A DNA stretch of 64,000 nucleotides from contig JADJFV010000002.1 of assembly GCA_016708435.1 (NCBI GenBank), positions 1 through 64,000 on the forward strand, given 5' to 3'. A program made the position numbers and the translations under genes. Shown one piece after another: positions 33,471-41,827 of the stretch; the stretch's first letter is position 1; the number at the start of each line of letters is the position of its first letter. Source of the DNA: Leptospiraceae bacterium (GTDB lineage: Bacteria > Spirochaetota > Leptospiria > Leptospirales > Leptospiraceae). The notes beneath the pieces are model-generated. The model made no database searches. It saw nothing but the letters and a program-made list of their open reading frames with translations, and had not been told where the DNA came from.

Positions 33471-33590
33471 GTTTGCGAAAGTGAGAAATCCATTTTGCTT
33501 AAAGCGATTCCGTTTTATGTAAAATAGACCTCTCACACCTGAAGTCCGAGTCGCTTCGCCATTACCGTCAATAGCAGTTCGAGGTGACAG
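33445..33590 (+). repeat. Nested-palindrome intergenic repeat, family A, copy 4
   Basis: The left arm CAGTCATTTCGAAC and right arm GTTCGAGGTGACAG enclose GTGAGAAATCCATTTTGC and AAAATAGACCTCTCAC. The right part carries an extra insert (CCGAGTCGCTTCGCCATTAC). It overlaps the 5' end of the carboxypeptidase frame and is followed by GGGTAATGC, as in copy 2. Confidence 0.75.
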
Positions 33591-33602
33591 GGGTAATGCT
33601 CT

Positions 33603-33645
33603 ATTGTGATAATCCGTGTTCATCCGTGTCCATCGGTGGTAATCT
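33603..33645 (+). repeat. Dispersed repeat family D (CCGTGTCCATCGGTGGTAATC)
   Basis: TCCGTGTTCATCCGTGTCCA followed by TCGGTGGTAATCTT. The same words occur at 56463-56552 and 56811-56843, and similar strings are common intergenic repeats in many environmental genomes. Here it overlaps the permease end: the last codons (TTDGHG and TGA) are encoded by the repeat. Confidence 0.6.
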
Positions 33646-35068
33646 TAATTCGTTTCCAAATTTCATACAGAATAAATCCCGCAAGCGCAGAAAGAAATGC
33701 AAAGAAAGGAATTATATAATTTCCTTCTCTAAAATAATTTCCTAAGATCAAAACTAAAATCAAACTAGTCGTGACAATATAAACGATAGGTGCCAGAGGA
33801 TAACTTAGATAAGGTATTAAATGAGGCTTATTATGATGTTTCTTTACTCTGAACACAGAATAAATTGTAAGAATGGAAAGTGCAATGATACAGATGAAGG
33901 AAAAATTAAGCAGATTACTTTCCTTACTCACAAATAAAATCATGCAAAGCGCCCACATACTTTGCATCCAAATTCCAAGCACAGGAGTATTTGTCTTCGG
34001 ATCTAAATGTCCTAATTTTTCGATGAAGAGTCTATCTCGTGACATTGCTACTTGAATGCGGCTACCGGTAATGATTGTAGAATTTGTATTTCCAAGTATG
34101 ATGAAAAAAATTATATAAGTCATGATGCGAGGAATCCATTCAATGAATACAGGCGAATCCAATTGCAAAAGATTCTTTAGAAAATATTGTCCCACAATAA
34201 AGAAAGGATCTTTACCTGTTTGAATGCTTTCAAAGGGAAGGAGTGCAACAAAGATGAACGCAAGAAGTAAATAGATAAACATCACAACCAGCGGACCGAA
34301 AATCATCGTGCGCGGAATTACTTTTTCTGGGTTCTTAATTTCTTCTCCCATGGCAAGAGGCGAATTCCAACCGGCATAGGTCCAATAAATCGCAACAAGT
34401 GCCGTGCCCGAAGGAAGTAAGTCAGGAAGAGTAAAAGGCTTACTCATATTATCCGCGAGAAGTAGTTTTGTTCCCGAGCCAAAGAAGAGATAATATAAAA
34501 TAGACGTTATAGTCAATAGCCCTACTCCTACCAAAAAAACTACCGGCAAAAAGGTAACAAGCTTTTGAAAACGAATGGAGGATTCTATCCCGAAATGATT
34601 TACAATGGTGAGAATTAACAAGAGTGTAATGGCTATTACCTGATAATAATGCAGTTCAAATCCAAAAACTGGAAGCGAATAACAGACGGTATTCACCCAA
34701 TCTCCCAGAATAATCGCACCCTGATAATGAACAGAAAGAGAAAGCCCAAGTGCAATCGAGCCGGGGAATGTTATAAAGAAAGTAAAGAACCCGTATAAAA
34801 AAGCCCAGCGTCGTCCGTAGGAATTTCGTAAATAGGCATAGTCACCGCCTAACTCCGGGTAGACGCTTGCAAGCTCGGCAGAACTCAAAGCACCACTGAT
34901 GGCAATGATTCCACCAAAGAGCCAGAAAAGTAAAAACCATATCGAGTGTGGGAGCAGAGACGATATGAGGGAAGGATAAACGAAAATTCCAATGCCGATC
35001 ATATTTCCCATCATGAGTATGATTGCATTGGTAAGTCCGATGGTTCGATTAAATGTGTGATGTTTCAA
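33620..35068 (-). CDS. APC superfamily amino acid permease
   Basis: 482 residues, about 12 membrane helices. TNAIILMMGNMIGIGIFVYP is the helix 1 GxGIF unwound substrate site of APC/LAT transporters, followed by SSAELASVYPELGGDYAYLR, the highly conserved E-x-PxxGG motif after helix 2. YWTYAGWNSPLAMGEEIKNP matches helix 6 to 7. It transports amino acids across the inner membrane. The final codons come from repeat D. It overlaps the aminotransferase stop by four bases upstream, forming an aminotransferase-permease-carboxypeptidase operon. Confidence 0.9.
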   Translation of the reverse strand: MKHHTFNRTIGLTNAIILMMGNMIGIGIFVYPSLISSLLPHSIWFLLFWLFGGIIAISGALSSAELASVYPELGGDYAYLRNSYGRRWAFLYGFFTFFITFPGSIALGLSLSVHYQGAIILGDWVNTVCYSLPVFGFELHYYQVIAITLLLILTIVNHFGIESSIRFQKLVTFLPVVFLVGVGLLTITSILYYLFFGSGTKLLLADNMSKPFTLPDLLPSGTALVAIYWTYAGWNSPLAMGEEIKNPEKVIPRTMIFGPLVVMFIYLLLAFIFVALLPFESIQTGKDPFFIVGQYFLKNLLQLDSPVFIEWIPRIMTYIIFFIILGNTNSTIITGSRIQVAMSRDRLFIEKLGHLDPKTNTPVLGIWMQSMWALCMILFVSKESNLLNFSFICIIALSILTIYSVFRVKKHHNKPHLIPYLSYPLAPIVYIVTTSLILVLILGNYFREGNYIIPFFAFLSALAGFILYEIWKRIKITTDGHG

Positions 35069-36198
35069 TTTTTTAACAGTTCAATTACTCTATCTAATTG
35101 CTCAAATGAGTTATAAATATGAGGAGCGAGTCTAACACGACCTAGCCTCACGGCAGAGATGACTTTATTATCGCGGAGGATTTTTACTAATTCAGAAGAG
35201 TCTACTCCTGATTTGTCGCAAGCTAAAATTCCAGTTTTGTGTTCAGGGAAATTGTCTGAATAAATTTGGAACCCATTTTTACGGAGTCCATCAGCTAAGT
35301 ATTCTGTTAGAGTATAAATTCTTTCACGCACAATTGGAAATCCTATTTCGGACAGCATTTCCAAGGTTGATTTCCAGTAAACCCAATCTGTGAAATTCCC
35401 AGTTGAGTATTCAAATCGGTCTGCCCCCGGTTTGATTTCTGTTTTATACGGTAAGTATTCGTCTGCATTGACAACAGAACTCTGTCCTTTGAAAATTGTT
35501 TTCATTGTGGCTAATTTGTCTTTTGCGACGTAGATGCCACCAAGACCAAGAGGACCGAGCAACCATTTCCAAGCCGGAAAAGCCATATAGGAAACATTCA
35601 TTTTCTGAACATCTACATCAAGTAGTCCTACTCCTTGCGCACCGTCCAAAATAAAATCAATCCCTTTTTCCTTGCATAATTGTCCAATTTCAGTTGTGGG
35701 TAATGGCATACCAGTGCACCAATGCACAAGAGAAAGCGAGATTGCTTTTGTATTTGGTGAAATGGAAGACTTTACATTTTCTAAAAATTTTGCAGGAGAA
35801 TCTGCCATTGGAATAAACTTTAGATGAATTCCTTTTGCTTCCCAATGCTGAAATGGATACACATTGCTTGGATATTCATTTTCCAGAAGTAAAATCTCTT
35901 CCCCTCGATGCAAGTCAAGACCCTGTGAAATGAAATTAATTCCTTCCGAAGTGTTGTGGATAATTCCGATTTCCTCCGAGTGACAATTCAGTAGTTGGGA
36001 GAGAATCTCTGTTATGCGCTTCTTGACTGTAGAATATTTTTCTAATTCGTTAAATACCCCTTGTTTTGAATAGGCTTCTAAGTAGCGGGTAACGTCCGTA
36101 ATTGTTCTTCTTCCAACAGGAGTTGTTCCGCAATTATTGAGCCAGATGAGTTCCTGATTGACAGGATAATTTTCGTAATATGTTTTCCAGTTTGTCAT
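35065..36198 (-). CDS. Class V aminotransferase, NifS/isopenicillin-epimerase-like
   Basis: 377 residues, PLP-dependent fold type I. WLNNCGTTPVG is the N-terminal substrate loop, HNTSEGINFISQGLDLHRGE the cofactor phosphate region, DFILDGAQGVGLLDVD the Asp-x-Ala-Gln that contacts the pyridine nitrogen, and FPAWKWLLGPLGLGGIYV carries the Schiff-base Lys (AWKW). YSTGNFTDWVYWKSTLEML and the C-terminal RLGRVRLAPHIYNSFEQLDR are typical. The lack of a conserved cysteine loop argues against a desulfurase. It overlaps the permease gene by four bases. Confidence 0.85.
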   Translation of the reverse strand: MTNWKTYYENYPVNQELIWLNNCGTTPVGRRTITDVTRYLEAYSKQGVFNELEKYSTVKKRITEILSQLLNCHSEEIGIIHNTSEGINFISQGLDLHRGEEILLLENEYPSNVYPFQHWEAKGIHLKFIPMADSPAKFLENVKSSISPNTKAISLSLVHWCTGMPLPTTEIGQLCKEKGIDFILDGAQGVGLLDVDVQKMNVSYMAFPAWKWLLGPLGLGGIYVAKDKLATMKTIFKGQSSVVNADEYLPYKTEIKPGADRFEYSTGNFTDWVYWKSTLEMLSEIGFPIVRERIYTLTEYLADGLRKNGFQIYSDNFPEHKTGILACDKSGVDSSELVKILRDNKVISAVRLGRVRLAPHIYNSFEQLDRVIELLKN

Positions 36199-36210
36199 AG
36201 TTTGTGTTTT

Positions 36211-36238
36211 GTAGGTAACGCATATATGCGTTACCTAC
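36211..36238 (+). promoter_or_regulatory. Perfect 28-base palindrome upstream of the aminotransferase
   Basis: GTAGGTAACGCATA is followed at once by its exact reverse complement TATGCGTTACCTAC, with no loop and no mismatch. It lies between the ferritin-like gene stop (36249) and the aminotransferase start (36198), 13 bases from the start codon. It could be an operator, an attenuator-type cruciform or a minimal repeat. The half-site TAGGTAA also occurs as a dyad at 5875-5892. Confidence 0.7.
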
Positions 36239-36248
36239 GGGATAATCA

Positions 36249-36788
36249 TTATTTTCCGCTGATGAGGGCTTCGTCTTCCCAGTAGTATTTTGTTCGATCT
36301 GTTTGTTGTAGAAATAAATATTGTGATTCTACTAAGATTCGATCTTCTTCTTTGATAAATGCAAGTGTATTAAAGAAACGTTTGATGGTTGGATCTTTAA
36401 ATTTGTCTTTCATTTTGTTGGAAAAATCTCGTGCATCTTCGGAGACTCGCATCGCATGTTGGACTGCGTCAATATCGTCTTTGTAAACTTCGGCTGTATT
36501 TCTTTCGACTTTGCGCATTAGCTTTGAAAGATGAGTTTTATCAAATTTATGAATTGCGGATAATTGCTTGAGATTGGGAAAATCAACTCCACCACTCAAA
36601 TCATTATACATTTCTTGGATTAATTTGATATGCTCTTCTACATCTTCTGCGAGTTCGCGGAAAAATTCTTTCACAGAGCCTTCTTTGACTTTATCGTATG
36701 TCTTTAGATAAAAATCAAAACAGTCTTTTTCGTATTGAATCGCAGAGGCGACAGCTTCCAATAGCGTAGTATTTTTAATTGAATTCAT
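36249..36788 (-). CDS. Ferritin-like/rubrerythrin-type diiron domain protein
   Basis: 179 residues, all helical. Possible iron ligands sit in IQYEKDCFDFYLKTYD (E), EDVEEHIKLIQEM (ExxH), RVSEDARDFSNKM (E) and FIKEEDRILVESQY (E/D), the usual four-helix bundle spacing. No C-terminal rubredoxin CxxC pair is present, so it is a rubredoxin-less rubrerythrin-like protein. A likely role is peroxide or oxygen handling or iron storage. The ATG has an upstream GGGAGAG ribosome site on the minus strand. Confidence 0.8.
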   Translation of the reverse strand: MNSIKNTTLLEAVASAIQYEKDCFDFYLKTYDKVKEGSVKEFFRELAEDVEEHIKLIQEMYNDLSGGVDFPNLKQLSAIHKFDKTHLSKLMRKVERNTAEVYKDDIDAVQHAMRVSEDARDFSNKMKDKFKDPTIKRFFNTLAFIKEEDRILVESQYLFLQQTDRTKYYWEDEALISGK

Positions 36789-36949
36789 AAATCTCTCCCT
36801 AGTGTTTTTTAGTTTAGTTGAGATAGAGTTTTTATTGCAAATGTTTTTTTGAAAAGCAGGATTTTGTTTTTATCCCTTTCTCTCTGTATTTATTTGCATT
36901 TAAAAAAAATCTTTGATTAGATTCTACTCGATTTCATTCTGACAAAAGA

Positions 36950-37672
36950 ATGAGTCTATTACACAAAGAAAGACGGAGACGTTTCAGGAAGCCTGTACTA
37001 CTGCTTGGTTTTTCTATTCTAATATTATTGTTACCGATTTCAAATTATATTGGAATGAGTATGAAATATAATTTCAACTGGTATGAGCCTAATTTTCTGA
37101 TTAAAAATGCAAATCTACCGGAATGGATTTTACTCATTAGTGCTCTCTTGTCCGGTTTGGGGTTACTATTTGTTAAACGTTGGGGATGGTGGCTCTTTGT
37201 TCTTTCTTCCTTCACTTTCATTTCTTATAATTCCTACATGTTTCTTACAATCCCCAACTCAGCAACTAAAGGTCCGCTCATTCAAACCTTACTCATAGTC
37301 TCAGCTCTTTCTTATTTTTTGCGAAAAGATATTTTTAATCCTTACATGAAACTGTATAAACGGGGTTGGCGATTTTTAAAGCGTTATCCGATATGCACCG
37401 GCATCAACATAGACGATAAGATTTACAAGACAGAAAATATTAGCCTCGGCGGCGCTTTCGTGAAATGGCCTGATTGTAATTTAAAAATCAACGCAGAGGT
37501 AACAGTATATTTTGAACTACACAAAGAAGGCTTTATGATAAAAGCTGGTATTGCGACTATCGTTCCTGGACTCGGAGTCGGAATTGCCTTTCGTGGTGTA
37601 GATAAATTTTTCAAAGAAAGACTCAAGCGAGCACTCGAACTAAAAAAAGTTATAACGGATAACCACCGATAG
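36950..37672 (+). CDS. Membrane-anchored PilZ domain protein
   Basis: 240 residues with four membrane segments in the first 130 (VLLLGFSILILLLPISNYIG, WILLISALLSGLGLLFV, WWLFVLSSFTFISYNSYMFL, LLIVSALSYFL). The cytoplasmic C-terminus is a PilZ-like domain: basic RGWRFLKRYPICTGINID, then TENISLGGAFVKWPD, which is the D/N-x-S-x-x-G motif, and VPGLGVGIAFRG. The strict RxxxR of c-di-GMP binders is only partly evident, so ligand binding is uncertain. The last codons (ITDNHR) lie in a fragment of repeat D. Confidence 0.75.
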   Translation: MSLLHKERRRRFRKPVLLLGFSILILLLPISNYIGMSMKYNFNWYEPNFLIKNANLPEWILLISALLSGLGLLFVKRWGWWLFVLSSFTFISYNSYMFLTIPNSATKGPLIQTLLIVSALSYFLRKDIFNPYMKLYKRGWRFLKRYPICTGINIDDKIYKTENISLGGAFVKWPDCNLKINAEVTVYFELHKEGFMIKAGIATIVPGLGVGIAFRGVDKFFKERLKRALELKKVITDNHR

Positions 37673-37690
37673 TCTCCCAGTGGGAAATAG

Positions 37691-37996
37691 CTATTTGCCG
37701 TGCTTGTGATAGTTTGCGACGTATTTTAATAACTCCTCAATTAGAAATTCACAGATGATAGCATCCTTAGCGGATAATTCCGGTTGCTCGCCGTTAAACA
37801 TTCTCTCGTCCACTCTAAGCAATTTGTAATTGATTAACTTCTCTTTCGGAGTTGTGTTTTTATTTTTAGAGAGAAGAATATACATTTTCAATGTGTCATC
37901 TTTTGGCTCTATGATTTTAGTTTTGTGATAGATAGAGAGAAATTTTCCCAAACTCTCACAAAGTTCTTGTTTTGTTTTAGTTTCAATTTCTGACAT
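37691..37996 (-). CDS. Small hypothetical cytoplasmic protein
   Basis: 101 residues, no signal or membrane segment: KTKQELCESLGKFLSIYHKT, DDTLKMYILLSKNKNTTPKE, ICEFLIEELLKYVANYHKHG. Helical and charged, not recognised. It converges with the PilZ gene across 18 bases. The ATG follows a weak ribosome site. Confidence 0.5.
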   Translation of the reverse strand: MSEIETKTKQELCESLGKFLSIYHKTKIIEPKDDTLKMYILLSKNKNTTPKEKLINYKLLRVDERMFNGEQPELSAKDAIICEFLIEELLKYVANYHKHGK

Positions 37997-38019
37997 GGTG
38001 TTGTTCTAAGTCAGACTAT

Positions 38020-38160
38020 TTGCCACAGAGGCACAGAGTCACGGAGTTTTTTTTTATATTTTATTTTATTTCAAGTTTTTTACCTAGAACCTGAATACAA
38101 ACACTCTTTAAATTGACGCGCATGAATAATCCCAAAGCCCTCCGTGTCTCTGTGGCAAAA
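38020..38160 (+). repeat. Inverted repeat of the GCCACAGAGACACGGAG type
   Basis: TTTGCCACAGAGGCACAGAG followed by TCACGGAG near 38020-38047 is repeated in reverse complement as CTCCGTGTCTCTGTGGCAAA near 38140-38159, about 90 bases apart. This word family is a common dispersed intergenic repeat in environmental genomes. The centre (about 38050-38135) is AT-rich with no gene. It separates 37691-37996 from the DUF1295 gene and may act as a bidirectional terminator. Confidence 0.6.
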
Positions 38161-38186
38161 CACACTCAGTAGTTACGCTAAATCTG

Positions 38187-38972
38187 CTATTTCTTTTTAA
38201 ACCAGGGCACGAAGGCTGAGGTCGTTCTTTGATATTCTTTGTATTCTTCGCCGCGCGTTTTAATGGCATTTGCTTCTGTCATAGGAATGCCTGTAAATTT
38301 TAAAAGGAAAATCAACATGAGTATTGCTGGGATTACCGCATAATAGCCATTTGGCGAAGGAAGGGCAACTAAAAAGTAAGAAACCCAAATCATCCATTCA
38401 AAAAAATAATTGGGATGACGGGAATAATTCCAGAGCCCAACTTTACAGGTCTTTCCTTTGTTAGCTGAGTCAGACTTGAATTGACTGAGCTGAAAATCGG
38501 CAGTCGTTTCCCCTATTACGGCAAACAAGAATAAGCCTAGTCCAACGTATTCAAGCGGATGAATGTCGATTGCCGGATTTGAGCAGATGATTAGAAATGG
38601 AATAGAGAGAATAATATCAAGTAAACCCTGAAATTGAAAAATATTTGTGAAAAATTTTCTGTCTACTGCCTCACCATAGTCTTTGCGAAATGCCGTATAA
38701 CGCGCATCTTCCCCATGACTTAAAACGCGAATTGCCAGATAAGAGCTTAATCTAAATCCCCAGAAGAAAACCATGAACATGATGATTGCTTTTCTCGCGA
38801 TAAAGCCTTCTCCTAAAACATAGTAAACAAAAGCAATTGCCACAAGGGAAAACGCCCAGCCTACGTCTACTATCGCATAATTATGAATCTTCTTTCCTAG
38901 ATACCAAAGCTTTGTCATGATAATAAAAACCACAACCCACGCGATAAAAACAATCTGCCAAGTATTTTCCAT
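38187..38972 (-). CDS. DUF1295 membrane protein (steroid 5-alpha-reductase-like)
   Basis: 261 residues, about seven membrane helices. IVDVGWAFSLVAIAFVYY, the Glu/Asp-rich loop DARYTAFRKDYGEAVDRKFF and the C-terminal GLWNYSRHPNYFFEWMIW are DUF1295 hallmarks; the last resembles the isoprenylcysteine methyltransferase/5-alpha-reductase cofactor site. The C-terminus has RGEEYKEYQRTTSAFVPWF. It is a likely NADPH- or SAM-using lipid enzyme of the inner membrane. Last gene of the lipid-modification operon that starts at 43074. Confidence 0.9.
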   Translation of the reverse strand: MENTWQIVFIAWVVVFIIMTKLWYLGKKIHNYAIVDVGWAFSLVAIAFVYYVLGEGFIARKAIIMFMVFFWGFRLSSYLAIRVLSHGEDARYTAFRKDYGEAVDRKFFTNIFQFQGLLDIILSIPFLIICSNPAIDIHPLEYVGLGLFLFAVIGETTADFQLSQFKSDSANKGKTCKVGLWNYSRHPNYFFEWMIWVSYFLVALPSPNGYYAVIPAILMLIFLLKFTGIPMTEANAIKTRGEEYKEYQRTTSAFVPWFKKK

Positions 38973-38974
38973 GT

Positions 38975-39448
38975 TTAATCCTTGAGCCCTTTAATTGGAA
39001 CTCTTCTTAGAATAGGTAAAAATAAAAAGTAAATCAATGGAATCATCATACAAGATACAATGATCCAACCTAAAATTCCATGCATCGTAGCATCCCAAAA
39101 AGTGATGATGGTCTGAATAATATCAGTCTTAATCATATCGACTAACGCTTCAATCGAAATCGGAAATGGCGGAACGCTTAACACCCATTCGCCGAAACGA
39201 ATGAATGGAATTAAAAATATAAATTGAAGCGGATACACTAAGTAGCTGATGACTTGAATGAGAGGCAAGTTTAGTTTTAGACTTAGACTTGCTATTGTGC
39301 ATAGAATCATCGTTGAGCCTATGACTGGAAATACTCCAAGCATCACACCGAGTGCAATGCAGAGGGAAATCTTCTCAGGAGTAATTCCTTGCTTGAGAAG
39401 ATTTATAATCGGAGTGACTATCTTTGTCTTAAAAAAATCTTTTATCAT
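38975..39448 (-). CDS. DUF2062 membrane protein
   Basis: 157 residues. ISLCIALGVMLGVFPVIGST and LNLPLIQVISYLVYPLQFIF are the two hydrophobic blocks with the G-x-F-P and N-x-P features of DUF2062, usually small inner-membrane proteins linked to lipid or glycan genes. It ends two bases before DUF1295 and overlaps the DUF1475 gene by four bases (ATGA), so it is tightly coupled. No catalytic residues known. Confidence 0.8.
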   Translation of the reverse strand: MIKDFFKTKIVTPIINLLKQGITPEKISLCIALGVMLGVFPVIGSTMILCTIASLSLKLNLPLIQVISYLVYPLQFIFLIPFIRFGEWVLSVPPFPISIEALVDMIKTDIIQTIITFWDATMHGILGWIIVSCMMIPLIYFLFLPILRRVPIKGLKD

Positions 39449-39774
39449 TTTTTAATTACAAGATCAGTCACAGTCGCGTCTTTGTCTAGTTTGAAAAGTT
39501 CGATGAGCACATAAATCGCCATAGCAATATTTCCCAAAAGCATAATGCCGATTAGCCAGAGAAGTCTTGCAATCATAGAATTCTCCTTGTAACACACCCA
39601 GAGGTAAAACGTAATAAACCCGTAATAGGCATCAAAAAGAGTCGCAATCACCCAGGGATCTTTTATAAGAGTTGGCAAATGCGTAAATAGATTTAGCTCA
39701 AGCGAAGCCCAAGTAGTTACATAGAGCATGGAAACTAATATAAAACTAAAAATAATTTTTAAAACTGTTATCAT
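39445..39774 (-). CDS. DUF1475 membrane protein
   Basis: 109 residues with three membrane helices: IIFSFILVSMLYVTTWASLE, DAYYGFITFYLWVCYKE and LLWLIGIMLLGNIAMAIYVL. The WASLE, TLFDAYYGF and GNIAMA phrases are typical of DUF1475, often found beside CFA synthase and DUF1295. The function is unknown, perhaps assisting the lipid-modifying enzymes of this operon. Confidence 0.8.
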   Translation of the reverse strand: MITVLKIIFSFILVSMLYVTTWASLELNLFTHLPTLIKDPWVIATLFDAYYGFITFYLWVCYKENSMIARLLWLIGIMLLGNIAMAIYVLIELFKLDKDATVTDLVIKK

Positions 39775-39783
39775 AAATTTCTC

Positions 39784-41064
39784 CTAGATAGTTGTATTAT
39801 TCGGTCTTGTGTAAATGGCTTGCACGACAGAAATATTTCTCATTTTAAAAGCAGCGTTGCAATAGGAAAGATAATATCTCCATGTGCGAATAAATTTTTC
39901 TCCAAACCCGAACTCACGCACTTTTCCTATGTTTTTATCAAACTGATCTAGCCAAAGTTTTAGCGTTTTCGCGTAATTTAACCCTAAGTCTTCTAAGTTA
40001 AAAAGGAATAGATTGCTCGTTCGATTGATTGCCTCGTTTAATCTACCTACCGAAGGAAGAAGAGAACCGGGGAAAATATATTTTTGAATGAAGTCAATTC
40101 CAGTTCTAAACTCATCATAGCGAGAATCCGGGCAGGTAATCACCTGTAGCCCCATGACGCCATCTTTTTTTAATACCTCATTACATTTAGCAAAATAGGT
40201 TTCAAAGTATTTGTGTCCCACTGCTTCTAACATCTCAATCGAAACGATTCGATCATACGAGCCTGTAACATGACGATAGTCGCAAAGTTTGATTTCAATT
40301 TTATCCGAGAGACCTTTTTTCTCAATTAATTCTTTTGCGTATTTATACTGTTCATCTGAAATTGTAATCGTAGTAATTTTACAACCATACTTAGCAGCGG
40401 CATATGTGCTGAATCCGCCCCACCCACTTCCAATTTCAAGTAGGTGATGAGAACTATCTAGCTTAATCTTTTGGCAGAGTGCATCATACTTTTGAATCTG
40501 CGCCTCTTCTAAACTTTCCTGATTCGATTTGAAATACGCAGAGGAATAAGTCATTGTGGAATCTAAAAACAATTTGTAAAAATCGTTTCCTAAATCATAA
40601 TGATCTACTATATTTTTCTTACTTCCTGTGACAGTATTAGCTCTTCTGTTGTGGTAAAGACGATTGAAGAAGTTAAACAACTTTAGCCGTCGACTGCTTT
40701 TTTTTGCACCGGACAAATTGGGACTATCCTCAACATTTAGAATAAACCAGGAGATTACTTCGGAAATATTTTCTGTTTCCCAGTCACCTTCTAAATAACT
40801 TTCTGCAAATCCGATATCACCAAAGTGAACTGTCTTCTTATAGAAATTATACGATTTCACATGAATATGTGCGCTGTTAAATGCCTGGTATTCCTTAGAC
40901 GTATCACCGTAGAGAATAGAAGTTCCATCTGGATCAAAAATTTTCATTGAGCCCAATTTCATTTTTGAAAGTGCTTTTGCGAAAAGTTTCTTATAGATGC
41001 GAGTATGTAAACCAACGGATAATTCCGATTTGCTCTCGATTTCATTTTCAACTGTTTTTTCCAA
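39784..41064 (-). CDS. cfa: Cyclopropane-fatty-acyl-phospholipid synthase
   Basis: The start is TTG at 41064, chosen because AAAGGAG lies seven bases upstream; the longer frame to 41142 runs inside the DUF1365 gene. About 426 residues. Domain order: N-terminal lipid-binding domain (VHFGDIGFAESYLEGDWETE), DHYDLGNDFYKLFLDSTMTY (substrate pocket), SAM motif LEIGSGWGGFSTYAAAKYGC, RIVSIEMLEAVGHKYFETYF and IQKYIFPGSLLPS, RTWRYYLSYCNAAF at the end. All are canonical CfaA features. The enzyme adds a methylene from SAM to unsaturated acyl chains; in this gene context the product may be a modified or furan fatty acid rather than a plain cyclopropane. Confidence 0.9.
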   Translation of the reverse strand: MEKTVENEIESKSELSVGLHTRIYKKLFAKALSKMKLGSMKIFDPDGTSILYGDTSKEYQAFNSAHIHVKSYNFYKKTVHFGDIGFAESYLEGDWETENISEVISWFILNVEDSPNLSGAKKSSRRLKLFNFFNRLYHNRRANTVTGSKKNIVDHYDLGNDFYKLFLDSTMTYSSAYFKSNQESLEEAQIQKYDALCQKIKLDSSHHLLEIGSGWGGFSTYAAAKYGCKITTITISDEQYKYAKELIEKKGLSDKIEIKLCDYRHVTGSYDRIVSIEMLEAVGHKYFETYFAKCNEVLKKDGVMGLQVITCPDSRYDEFRTGIDFIQKYIFPGSLLPSVGRLNEAINRTSNLFLFNLEDLGLNYAKTLKLWLDQFDKNIGKVREFGFGEKFIRTWRYYLSYCNAAFKMRNISVVQAIYTRPNNTTI

Positions 41065-41827
41065 GATAGACTCCTTTTTGTAAATCTGGGTTTTCCATTT
41101 TTTTAATGAATGGGATTTTCTTAAAATATAAAAGCATTGCATGCCAGTGAATTAGAAAAATTACTCTTAAAGTCAAAAGAGGATATTTTAAAAATAGAAA
41201 TAGCATATTCCAATCAGTAAGCTCTTTTCTTTTGCCAAGGTAAGCGGATAAGAATACTTTGTCTCCATTTTGGTAATCGTCGATGTGGATGTTTAATTTC
41301 TCATCGGGAGGATTTAACCTAAATTCAAATTCAGTGTCTAGTTCAAAAAAAGGAGATACATAGAAATGCTTAATTGTTTTCAGATAGAAACGATATTCGC
41401 CCTGTGAATTCGTAGCTACAAATGGTTTCATCTCGCCGAATGTGTTGTGCACTTCGATAAGAGCGCATACTGCTGTGTTATCCTTATCATACAAAAAATA
41501 AAAGCAAACCGGGTTGAAGGTATATCCAAGTATTCTAAGATGGCTCACTAGAACCACTTTTGTAATCTCCGCATTACAGCCATTTTCTTTTGCATAAGAA
41601 ATGATTCCGTTTTTAAAACCATTGTCTCCGTATTCGAAGTGATCCTTTGGATAATAAGAAAATAAATTCCATTTTTGATTTCCAAAGAAGAAATATTTTT
41701 TATCTAAATTTTCTAGATCATCCAAATCGAGTGCAAATGTAAAGAGTCCATAAGAAAATGCGTGCTTTTTAGGCAAAAGGCGATTATGCACTACTTTACA
41801 TTCGAATAAGGATGAGTTAATTACCAT
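41048..41827 (-). CDS. DUF1365 family protein
   Basis: About 259 residues from MVINSSLFECKVVHNRLLPK. VHNRLLPKKHAFSYGLFTFA is the opening signature; LSHLRILGYTFNPVCFYFLY and HNTFGEMKPFVAT are the conserved core, and KHFYVSPFFELDTEFEF the third block. DUF1365 proteins occur almost always between an FAD amine oxidase-like gene and a CFA synthase. Its biochemical role is not settled; a lipid-related role is inferred from context. It overlaps both neighbours. Confidence 0.9.
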   Translation of the reverse strand: MVINSSLFECKVVHNRLLPKKHAFSYGLFTFALDLDDLENLDKKYFFFGNQKWNLFSYYPKDHFEYGDNGFKNGIISYAKENGCNAEITKVVLVSHLRILGYTFNPVCFYFLYDKDNTAVCALIEVHNTFGEMKPFVATNSQGEYRFYLKTIKHFYVSPFFELDTEFEFRLNPPDEKLNIHIDDYQNGDKVFLSAYLGKRKELTDWNMLFLFLKYPLLTLRVIFLIHWHAMLLYFKKIPFIKKMENPDLQKGVYLGKNS

